Below, in pieces: positions 1 through 8,800 of a stretch of DNA of 34,107 nt; within the stretch, counting starts at the first letter, position 1, and every line of letters starts with the position of its first letter. A program made the position numbers and the translations under genes. The notes below the pieces were generated by a model that saw nothing but the letters and a program-made list of their open reading frames with translations, was not told the origin of the DNA and did no database searches. Source of the DNA: CAYZXU01 sp964482535 (lineage in GTDB: Bacteria; Desulfobacterota; Desulfobacteria; Desulfobacterales; BuS5); NCBI GenBank assembly GCA_964482535.1, contig CAYZXU010000014.1, positions 1 to 34,107 of the forward strand. Reading direction: 5' to 3'.

Positions 1-2
1 GG

Positions 3-3000
3 TCAGAAACTGCCATGGGCAATGGCGCAATGACCGACGCAAATGGTGACTATACTATTAAGGGGCTGGATGATACCACAAATTATACTGTAGAAGTTCA
101 GGATTCGAACTATGCCTACCTCTTTATTGAAAATGTTGCACCAGATAGCACCGATATTGATTTTATCATATCTACCGGCGTAAGCATCACCGGCACAGTA
201 ACAGATGATGCTGCAAATCCGATATCAGATGTCTGGGTAGAGGCATGGTCTCCATCCACAGGAGCATGTGGCGGTGGTATGTCCGGTGAGAATCCCGACT
301 TTACGTTTAATGATACCGGCGATTACACCATTGGCGGGCTTCCTCCTGCCAATGATTATATTGTTACTGCATGGCCCTGCAATTATCCATCTCAGGAGTA
401 TTCCACAGCGGTTAACCTTACACAGGGTGATGCTGTCGACATTAATTTTGTCCTGAGTGCAGGCAAGCATATTGCCGGTAATGTTACAGATGGCACAAAT
501 CCGGTTGTGGGTGTCTGGATTGAGGCTTACTCCGAGATCACTTCGAGCTGGGGTGGGGCAATGACCGATGAAAACGGTTATTATATAATCAACGGTCTTC
601 CCGATGCAGCAGACTATATTGTTTCCTACTGGCCAAATTCAATGGCCGGCGTGCAGTATATGCAGGCATTTTATAATGGAGCTTCTACCTGGGAAAATGC
701 GACTCCGGTAAACATTAATACTGCTTCTGCAGATGCGATCGACCTGATTCTTTCTGCTGGTGTCAGCATTAGCGGAACAGTTACCAGGGGCGCTATTGGT
801 ATTCAGGCTGTCTGGGTGGATGCATGGTCTGAAACCACTAATTCCTGGGGCGGTGTACATACTGACGGCATGGGGGGTTACCATATTAACGGGTTAGCAT
901 CAGGCAGTGGTTATGTTGTGACTGTTTATCCCGATAATCAGGTGCCGGTAAGTATAGATACTATAGCGCCTGCAACAAGCATAGACTTCAATCTTGCCAC
1001 GGCTACAGGCAAGGTAATCAAGGGAACGGTTACAGATAACACAGGCGCTGCAATAGCAAACGTCTGGGTCAATGTCTGGTCAGCTTCCACCGGTTCATGG
1101 GGAAGTATTCAGACAGACGATAACGGTACCTTTGAGATATCAGGTCTTGCTGATGCTTCAGACTTTGAGGTGAATATCTGGTCGCCTGAGTTTGGTAACA
1201 TGACGCTGACCGGTCAGACGAGTGGGGATGGAACAGGTTCGGGTGTTATTAATCTGGATGATTTAATCTTCTCCACCGGTGTCACCATATCCGGAACAAT
1301 CAGCGGGCTTACGGAAATCGGCTGGAATCTCTGGGCTGATGCATGGTCTGAAAGCACCGAATCACGGGGCGGAACTGAAGCTGTATTTGATAGTGAAACC
1401 AGCACATACACATATACAATCAATGGTCTTGATGAAAGTGTGATTGATTATCGCGTGTCTGTCAATGGATTCAATCCTTTAACAGGCGACAATATCATGA
1501 CCATTTTCTACACTTCAGCCGGTGGAACCACCATGTGGGACAGTGCGGAACCTGTTGATCTTTCAAGTGGAAGCGTCAGCGATATCGATTTTGCCGTAGA
1601 TACAGGCAAATCAATATCAGGTACGGTTTCCATAGATGACATCACAGCTCCCAACCCGCAGCTTGAGGGGATATGGGTGGATGCATGGTCAGAGACCTCC
1701 TGCTCGTGGGGCGGCGGCATGACAGATTCAGACGGTGCATATACCCTCAACGGTCTTGCCTCTGCTTCGGACTATCGCATTTCAGTCAATAAAGAGGGTT
1801 ACCCATCGGTCTTTTACAATGAGACCGAATCAACAGTTATATGGGATAACGCAACCCTGGTCGATGTGACTGCCACAGATGCGGTTGATATTGATATAAC
1901 CTTGTCAAAGGGCGGTTCCATCACAGGGGCGGTTACCAATACAAACGGTCAGGCCATGGCTGATGTATGGATTGATGTTTATTCACCCTCACAGCAGTTC
2001 GGTATGGGTGTATTTACCGATACCCAGGGCAATTATAATCTTTCCGGTCTTATAAAAGGCGTATTTGATTATGAGGTAAGCGTCCGGCCGATGGGGGACT
2101 ATAAGCCTGAAACCAGGAAGGGCAAGAAGGTGGGAGATGTGGTTAACTTCACGATCTCCCAGGGATTTACCTTCCATGGCAAGCTTACAGTAACAGGTGG
2201 CTCTGATTATACAGGCGGTGCCTCGGTGAATCTGTGGAATGAAGAATTCCATGGCTGGACAGAGGTTCTTTCCGGCAGCAGCACATTCTCTATAAATGGG
2301 CTTTCTGAAGGAACTTATGAGATCATAATCTGGCCATATGGGGCAGGTTATGTTCAGATAGAAGATACGCTGACAGATTTGACCGATGCAAGCAGTTCCG
2401 AGGCATCACCAATGGCCTTTACCTTTGATGCTGGTCTCAGCATCACCGGTACGGTAACAGATTCCAGCGAAGCAGGTATTCCAGGTGTCTTTGTTGATGC
2501 ATGGTCATCCACGACTAATGGAGGATGGGGTTCGGCTATTACCGGAACCGACGGCACATATACCATTACAGGCCTGCCTGCCGGCAGCGATTATGTGGTT
2601 AGTGTCTGGTCGCCGATCTATCCCGGCGCTGAGCAAAACGGTATTTCAGCAGGCGCCACAGACGTTGACTTTACCATGTCCACCGGAGGTTCAATAACCG
2701 GTACGGTATTTTATAATGGAGCGCCTGTGGAAAATGTCTGGATTGAGGCATATTCAGATGTCAACCAGTCCTGGTCCGGCGCATCTACCGGAGATGATGG
2801 AACATATACCCTTGCAGGTCTTAAAGAAAAGACAGGCGGAGGTGTGACCATCACCGATTATGAAGTTATTGCTTATCCACATAACCTTGCCATTCAAAAA
2901 AAGACTGGTAAAAAGGTTGGTGATGCAGTCGATTTCAACCTCACATCAGGCGATTCAATCAGCGGAACAATTCTGAAAAGTTCTGATAATGATTTTTCGC

Positions 3001-3269
3001 TGGAAGGTGTAAAGGTGAAATTTTTTAACGCAGGCGATGCAAACAATGGCTTTTGGTTCAACAATGTGTTTACCGATGAAAACGGTAATTTTGAAATCAA
3101 AGGTCTTCCTGCCGGAAACTATAACATCAAGGCGCAATTGGAGGATTATACTTCGGTCTGGTACAAATATTCGGATGGTACCGATAATGTTGTCACCGAT
3201 CGGGCAAGTGCTGATATTGTTTCATCAGGCACAACAGATATAACTTTCAAATTAGAATTAGCAGAATAA
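3..3269 (+). CDS. Large repetitive surface protein, carboxypeptidase-regulatory-like repeats (5' partial)
   Basis: The frame is open to the left edge with no stop, so the N-terminus and any signal peptide lie outside the window. What remains (about 1,088 residues) is a chain of about eleven full repeats and one partial repeat of 80-110 residues. Each begins near SISGTVTD, continues with V-W-V-D-A-W-S and a SWGG-like turn, then TD-DGTYTINGLP, a DY-V-S-V-W strand, and ends in D-I-D-F-x-L-S-x-G. This is the beta-sandwich pattern of the carboxypeptidase regulatory-like/CnaB-like superfamily, typical of secreted or surface proteins. Two repeats (the eighth and eleventh) carry an inserted basic GKKVGD segment. 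Few cysteines, many Thr/Ser/Asp/Gly. It ends FKLELAE without a sorting tail. Role in adhesion or matrix formation is inference only; no catalytic motif seen. Confidence 0.85.
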   Translation, partial: SETAMGNGAMTDANGDYTIKGLDDTTNYTVEVQDSNYAYLFIENVAPDSTDIDFIISTGVSITGTVTDDAANPISDVWVEAWSPSTGACGGGMSGENPDFTFNDTGDYTIGGLPPANDYIVTAWPCNYPSQEYSTAVNLTQGDAVDINFVLSAGKHIAGNVTDGTNPVVGVWIEAYSEITSSWGGAMTDENGYYIINGLPDAADYIVSYWPNSMAGVQYMQAFYNGASTWENATPVNINTASADAIDLILSAGVSISGTVTRGAIGIQAVWVDAWSETTNSWGGVHTDGMGGYHINGLASGSGYVVTVYPDNQVPVSIDTIAPATSIDFNLATATGKVIKGTVTDNTGAAIANVWVNVWSASTGSWGSIQTDDNGTFEISGLADASDFEVNIWSPEFGNMTLTGQTSGDGTGSGVINLDDLIFSTGVTISGTISGLTEIGWNLWADAWSESTESRGGTEAVFDSETSTYTYTINGLDESVIDYRVSVNGFNPLTGDNIMTIFYTSAGGTTMWDSAEPVDLSSGSVSDIDFAVDTGKSISGTVSIDDITAPNPQLEGIWVDAWSETSCSWGGGMTDSDGAYTLNGLASASDYRISVNKEGYPSVFYNETESTVIWDNATLVDVTATDAVDIDITLSKGGSITGAVTNTNGQAMADVWIDVYSPSQQFGMGVFTDTQGNYNLSGLIKGVFDYEVSVRPMGDYKPETRKGKKVGDVVNFTISQGFTFHGKLTVTGGSDYTGGASVNLWNEEFHGWTEVLSGSSTFSINGLSEGTYEIIIWPYGAGYVQIEDTLTDLTDASSSEASPMAFTFDAGLSITGTVTDSSEAGIPGVFVDAWSSTTNGGWGSAITGTDGTYTITGLPAGSDYVVSVWSPIYPGAEQNGISAGATDVDFTMSTGGSITGTVFYNGAPVENVWIEAYSDVNQSWSGASTGDDGTYTLAGLKEKTGGGVTITDYEVIAYPHNLAIQKKTGKKVGDAVDFNLTSGDSISGTILKSSDNDFSLEGVKVKFFNAGDANNGFWFNNVFTDENGNFEIKGLPAGNYNIKAQLEDYTSVWYKYSDGTDNVVTDRASADIVSSGTTDITFKLELAE

Positions 3270-3278
3270 CAAACAGAT

Positions 3279-3300
3279 GGGGGCGGAATTATCCGCCCCC
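3279..3300 (+). terminator. Hairpin terminator after the first surface gene
   Basis: A perfect 9-base-pair stem (GGGGGCGGA with TCCGCCCCC, loop ATTA) starts ten bases after the stop codon. The T tract behind it is weak (ATTCATTACTTA), so it may be an imperfect intrinsic terminator or an RNA 3'-end stabiliser. Confidence 0.6.
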
Positions 3301-3362
3301 ATTCATTACTTATAAATATTAAAATATTATTTGGAAGCTGAATACATAACAACATATAACTC

Positions 3363-3367
3363 AGGAG
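3363..3367 (+). promoter_or_regulatory. Ribosome-binding site that fixes the start of the second surface gene
   Basis: AGGAG lies five bases before the ATG at 3373. It favours that start over the upstream in-frame ATG at 3331, and the resulting protein begins with a proper signal peptide. Confidence 0.75.
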
Positions 3368-3372
3368 AAACC

Positions 3373-5829
3373 ATGAATAACAAAAGACCTCTAAGCTCCA
3401 CCTTGATTTCAATGCTGACAGGCATCCTGATTATCTTTGGCAGCGCTTTTTCTGCCATGGCTGCCGATGGAGAGGTTGGGAATCTAAAAAGTACTACCCA
3501 TACTCTCGGAACAACTGATGAGTACTCACAAAACACCGTGATATCCATGAACTGGGACACCGCTGTGCAGACAGATTGCACACTTGTCGGATACAATTTT
3601 AAATTTAGTACCAGCGCGGACGATACGGTGGTTGAAACAAACAACTATTCTGCTGCCGCAACCGGCACAGACAGCGCTTCATTTACAGGAAAAGATGGCG
3701 AAGCTTACTACTTTCATATTAAGGCTGTCTTTACAGCAGATGAAGCAATTACTATTGATGGTGTTGATTATGAGGCTGGTGAAGACTACTGGGGATCCCT
3801 GGTCACAGAAGGTCCTTATTACATTGACGACACTGCCCCCTTGAACCCGTCTGTAAGTATTAACTCAGGGGAAACTTCCACAGACTCCATCAATGTCACG
3901 CTTACACTCGGTGCCACCAATGCATCAAAAATGAATATAAGCAACAGTTCGTTTGGCGCTGGAACCTGGGAGGACTATTCTACTTCCAAGGCATGGACAC
4001 TGACAACAGGTGACGGTACAAAAACGATATATGTACAGTTTCAAGACACCGCAGAGAATATCAGCCAAACAAACGATAATATAGAACTTGCTGTAACTTC
4101 TCTTTCGGTTAGCTCGGGAGATACAACTGTCACCAAAGGCACCACACTTACTTTCACAGCATCCGGTGGCACACCTGACTATACATGGTCTGTAATTGAG
4201 GAAAAAGATGAAGATGGCACCGATGCTGATACTGGAAGTGTTGCCACAATTGCTGAGGATCCATCGGATAATACCAATGGCATTTTGGAACCAGTCGGAG
4301 CAGGAACCTGCAAGGTGCAGATAACAGATAATGCCAGCGAAACAGCCGACTCTTCCGTTATAACCGTAACCGTTCTTTCGATTTCACCAAATACAGCCAC
4401 GGTTACAAATGGGCAGACTCAGCAGTTTACAGCGGAAAACGGCACATCTCCTTTTACATGGTCGATAACTTCCGATAATAATGCAGGCACTATTACTAGC
4501 ACTGGTCTGTTTGAAGCCCATGCAAGTAATACAGGGGCAGAAACTATTACTGTAACCGATGTAAATAATGAAACAGCGACAGCGGCTGTAGCTGTATCGT
4601 CAGTATCAATGGCTGTTAATGAAGGGGGCACCCAGTCTGTAACCGTTGGAACTGCCCCAACAACGACTCTTTCGGTTATAGTAAAAGAAGGCGCTGCCGG
4701 AACTGCAAACTATGTAGTTGATTTTAGTATTACCGCAGATCCGAATACAGGGGATTATGTCAAGGGGTCCTTTTCAGAATCAGCAGTTACTTCAGGAAAT
4801 GAGGTGACTACACTTCAGGCGCTTACAGATGCTTCAGGTATCGCATCTGCCCCTTTCTTTGCTGGTCAAAAAGCAGGAACATATACCATTTCTGCAGCAT
4901 GTACGGAAAAGGATGCTGATGGAGTTTTGGGTGGGAGCACAACCAGTGTATCAGTCACCAATTCCCCAAGAACTTTCACAATCACAGGCACGGCAGGTGA
5001 TGCTGTCAATATTGAATATTTTTCCGGCAACGACCAGACAGGCACACCGGATACAGCCCTGACAAATCCTTTTGTGGTTCTTGTAACCGATGCTTATTCC
5101 AATCCAAAGCTCGGCACAACAGTCACCTTTGCAGTGGGAGATGGAGAGACTGGAACATTGAGCGCTGAAACGGATGCAACCGACTCCAATGGCAAGGCAT
5201 CCACAATTATGACACCAGCTGCAGGAACCAATACCGCTACCGCAACGGTTGATGGGCTCACCGGCTCACCGGTTACGTTTACCGCAGAAAGTGGTGTTAT
5301 AAAAATCTTTTCGTTAATTACAACAGCAACAACGAATACCAATACTATAGGATTTGTATTAGAGGGTACAGGTATCACCACGGCTCATGAATTGGGAACA
5401 GCAGTTGAAAATTGTGATCTGGTTTCCGAATGGATTGTGGAAACACAATCATACCTGTCTCATCCGATGTCTGTTGAGACTTACAATAATTTTTCTTTAG
5501 AAATAGGAAGTGTTTATTTTGTGAGTGTAACTTCAGATCATGACTTTACTTTTACAGGTATTTTACCTGGTTCGATTGTCAAAACCTTATCTACAACGGA
5601 CACAACTAATACAAATGCAGCAGGTTTACCATATAGTAAAGCAGGCATTCTAAATGCCCACGAGTTAGGGCAGGATATTGGAAATTGTGATTTGATTTCC
5701 AAGTGGGTTGTCGAAACACAGTCATACCTGTCTCATCCGATGTCTGTTGAGACGTATAACAATTTTGGCATCGAATGTGGGCAGGGTTATTTTATAAGTA
5801 TAACAGAAAATACAAGTTGGTCATGGTAA
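3373..5829 (+). CDS. Secreted Ig-like modular protein with C-terminal tandem duplication
   Basis: An 818-residue secreted protein. The start at 3373 has AGGAG upstream and gives a classic signal peptide (basic MNNKR, hydrophobic core to about residue 28, cleavage near SAMA-ADGE). Residues about 35-155 resemble a fibronectin-type sandwich ending DDTAPLNPS. About 156-240 is a sandwich with a TKTIYVQFQD strand. About 243-410 holds two bacterial Ig-like modules (TLTFTASGGTPDYTW, then TQQFTAENGTSPFTW). About 530-640 resembles a Big_1 domain (PFVVLVTDAYSNPKLGTTV). Residues about 647-818 are two copies of a 91-residue module sharing ETQSYLSHPMSVETYNNF. No catalytic motif and no membrane anchor, so it is probably released or held by partners. 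It sits between two other giant surface genes on the same strand. Function unknown; adhesin or matrix protein is inference. Confidence 0.85.
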   Translation: MNNKRPLSSTLISMLTGILIIFGSAFSAMAADGEVGNLKSTTHTLGTTDEYSQNTVISMNWDTAVQTDCTLVGYNFKFSTSADDTVVETNNYSAAATGTDSASFTGKDGEAYYFHIKAVFTADEAITIDGVDYEAGEDYWGSLVTEGPYYIDDTAPLNPSVSINSGETSTDSINVTLTLGATNASKMNISNSSFGAGTWEDYSTSKAWTLTTGDGTKTIYVQFQDTAENISQTNDNIELAVTSLSVSSGDTTVTKGTTLTFTASGGTPDYTWSVIEEKDEDGTDADTGSVATIAEDPSDNTNGILEPVGAGTCKVQITDNASETADSSVITVTVLSISPNTATVTNGQTQQFTAENGTSPFTWSITSDNNAGTITSTGLFEAHASNTGAETITVTDVNNETATAAVAVSSVSMAVNEGGTQSVTVGTAPTTTLSVIVKEGAAGTANYVVDFSITADPNTGDYVKGSFSESAVTSGNEVTTLQALTDASGIASAPFFAGQKAGTYTISAACTEKDADGVLGGSTTSVSVTNSPRTFTITGTAGDAVNIEYFSGNDQTGTPDTALTNPFVVLVTDAYSNPKLGTTVTFAVGDGETGTLSAETDATDSNGKASTIMTPAAGTNTATATVDGLTGSPVTFTAESGVIKIFSLITTATTNTNTIGFVLEGTGITTAHELGTAVENCDLVSEWIVETQSYLSHPMSVETYNNFSLEIGSVYFVSVTSDHDFTFTGILPGSIVKTLSTTDTTNTNAAGLPYSKAGILNAHELGQDIGNCDLISKWVVETQSYLSHPMSVETYNNFGIECGQGYFISITENTSWSW
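5311..5826 (+). repeat. Intragenic tandem duplication, 273-base unit
   Basis: Two adjacent units, about 5311-5576 and 5577-5826, encode the same 91-residue C-terminal module. The core stretches at 5443-5493 and 5716-5766 are nearly identical at DNA level and exactly 273 bases apart, while the flanks have diverged. Each unit starts with a TxTTNTN stretch followed by AHELG and ENCDL/GNCDL. Confidence 0.85.
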
Positions 5830-5882
5830 AAATAGCTCTACTAAATTTGTAATCTTAAAAAACTTTTGAAAGGAATTATATT

Positions 5883-8800
5883 ATGAAAAAAAACAAAGTA
5901 TTGCTATTTATTATGCTATTTTTTTGTATTAGTATAATGGCAACTATACATGCAGGTTATGCTATAGCGGGAACTCCACATCTGGCAATTGGTTCAATTA
6001 CAAACTCAGATGCTTCAATACCATCTACCAACGATATCCAATTTTCTGCCTATATATCTACAAGAACCGATGATGTTCTTACACAAAGTAGCCATGGTTG
6101 TTCATATGATGGAACAACCTACGGAGTAGAAGTTGGCAATTTTACACAACCGTGGGCAGCAGATGAGGTCTTGGTAATCAAGTTTGTCAATCTGACCAAA
6201 TTAGAAGCCAAAACAATAGAAGTTACTTTGACCAATGCAGGATTGGACACAACAAATGTTCAGCTTGCAACTATTGCTCCTGCTACACTTACCATTACTC
6301 CTGTTAATCCAACAGTGCAGGCACCAAATACTCAACAATTTACAGCAGTTGCAACTTTTGCTGAAGTATCTGGTGATCAGGATGTGACCAATAAAGTTAC
6401 CTGGTCTTCATCTGATACAGACAAAGGCACCATCAATGCAGCAGGTCTCTTTACTACTATTCACGCTGGCAGTACCGACATCACTGCATCTTTATCCAGC
6501 GTGACAAGCAACACCAGCACAGTCACGGTAACAGCCGGCGCTCTGGCAACCCTTACAGTAAGTCCGGATGCGCCCACCCTTACAGCGGATCAGGCTCAGC
6601 AGTTCACTGTGACCGGCGTTGATGCAAATGGTAATGCAGCGAATAATGGTACTATCACCTGGAGTGTTACCGGAGATATCGGCACCATTAATTCAACCGG
6701 TCTTTTTACTGCCACTACGGTGGATAGTGGAACCGTAACCGCTACAAGCAGTATTGGAAGCGTGGCGGATACATCAGGTACGATTACTGTTACTGCCGGA
6801 GTCCTGGCAACTCTTACGGTAAGTCCGAATACGCCTACACTTACCGCAGATGACACCCAGCAGTTTACAGCAGCTGGTGTAGATGCTGACGGAAATGCTG
6901 CCTCTTCAGGTACAATCACCTGGAGTATTACCGGAGATATCGGCACCATCAATTCAACCGGTCTTTTTACTGCCACTACGGTGGGTACTGGAACCGTAAC
7001 CGCTACAAGCGATATTGGAAGCGTGGCGGATACATCAGGTACGATCACTGTTACTGCCGGAGCAGCAAACAAGATGACTCTGGCTGCTTCCAAAACAACA
7101 ATAGCCAGTGATGCCAAAGGAAGTGCCACTTTAACCGCAACCATATTGGATGAAAACGGCAATGTAATAACTACCGACAACAGTACTGTAGTGACATTTA
7201 CGCTGACAGACAGCACCTATCTTTCACTGAGCAGTCCTACAGCAACAGCCGTCAACGGTGTAGCCTTGATGACAGTGACCAGTAAAAGCGATCTGGTGAC
7301 AACTCCACCGGCAACTGCCGGCGTCAATATTACATCTTCTCCTGAACTGACACCACCAACTGCAACTCCAGATATAACGCTTACCATTGTAAACTTTTCC
7401 ATTGATGTGACGACACCCTCGACTCCTTTTGTCGACGGAACCGGTATTCACCTTTTAACCGGCGGAACGCCGAGTACTGCAACGTTCAGTGGCACAGGGA
7501 GTACTACCGGAGATTACAGATGGACGTTAAGTGGAGTCGGTGGGATCAACAGCACAACGACAGATTCCATTACCTATACAGCACCGGTAAGCATCACAGG
7601 TGACAGCCAGACTGCTACCTTGACATTGACCAGCGCAACTGATGATAATTTGAGTGATACAATTAACATTTTAATCTATAATCCTCTTGCCATCACATGG
7701 CCGACATCTGCGGTATGTATCGTAATTGGTGATACAACTAAAGATGTTACTGTAACCGGCGGCACCGGAACATATAAGTTTCAGAGCAGCAATACGGATG
7801 TAGCTGCTATCGACGCTGATGGCGGTGGTATAACACCTGCAGCAGTCGGAACCTGTAATATTAAGGTTAGAGATGTGATTTACGGAGATTTTACAACAGA
7901 AAATGGTTTCTTTGCAGAATCACCGGCAATCGAAATCGTTAATCCGATTGTTATAGGAAGCAAGCCTGTTAATGATGCCATGGAATCCGGCGCTGAGAAT
8001 ACCTTTACTGCAACCGGTGGAAAGACTGATGGCGAAGTTGACTGGTCTGTAACCGCTGGTACAATTGACGCAGATGGCAAATTTACCGCTCCTGCGGTTA
8101 CCACGGCGGAAAAATCGATAGATATAATTATTACAGCCTGGGACAAGACTTATAACGAGTCTCACAATACGCCAATAAAAACAGAATATACGGTTACAAT
8201 ATACGCTTCAATGTATATCATTCAAACACCGACAGGATACATTGACGGTACTCCGTCAACATATCCACTGCTTAAATTTGGCGAAACAACTACGCTGACA
8301 GTGGCTGATGACACCAGAACCTATGACTGGGCAGTAAAAGATTGGGATGGTGCACAAATAGGCGATACTGTGACAGCAGCAACGATTGATGTCAATCCTG
8401 ATGCACTCTTTGAAGCAAACGGAGCCGGCATTTATACTGTAATTCTTACAGATAATGCCAATACCGAAACAACGCCGACAACATTGAATGTCCGCGTCCC
8501 GATGAAATTTGTTGCAACAAAGTTTACTGCCGATGCAGGTAATTACAAGACTGACACGGATACCGACGATACATATACAGTATATGGCTGTCCTGCAGTG
8601 GGCGTATATAATTTCAGTGCCTTTGATCTAAATGGTATTGAGGTAGTTGCTACTGATATAGGCGAATTTGAAAACGCTTCACCAACAGCGGCAGACAACA
8701 TCTTTACCTTTGCAAGTATCGATTCCATGCAGTCTTACAGGGTTAAAGTAACCCTGAACAGTACATCTGTAGATGCTGATGTGCTGCGATTAGTTACAGC

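Noticed and set aside
3331..3372. Upstream ATG for the second surface gene
   Set aside because: Would place 14 polar residues before the signal peptide; the ATG at 3373 has a good AGGAG site.
6596..7216. Long open frame on the minus strand opposite the Big_2 repeats
   Set aside because: Shadow of the surface gene; Val/Pro/Ser-rich low-complexity translation without motif or ribosome-binding site.
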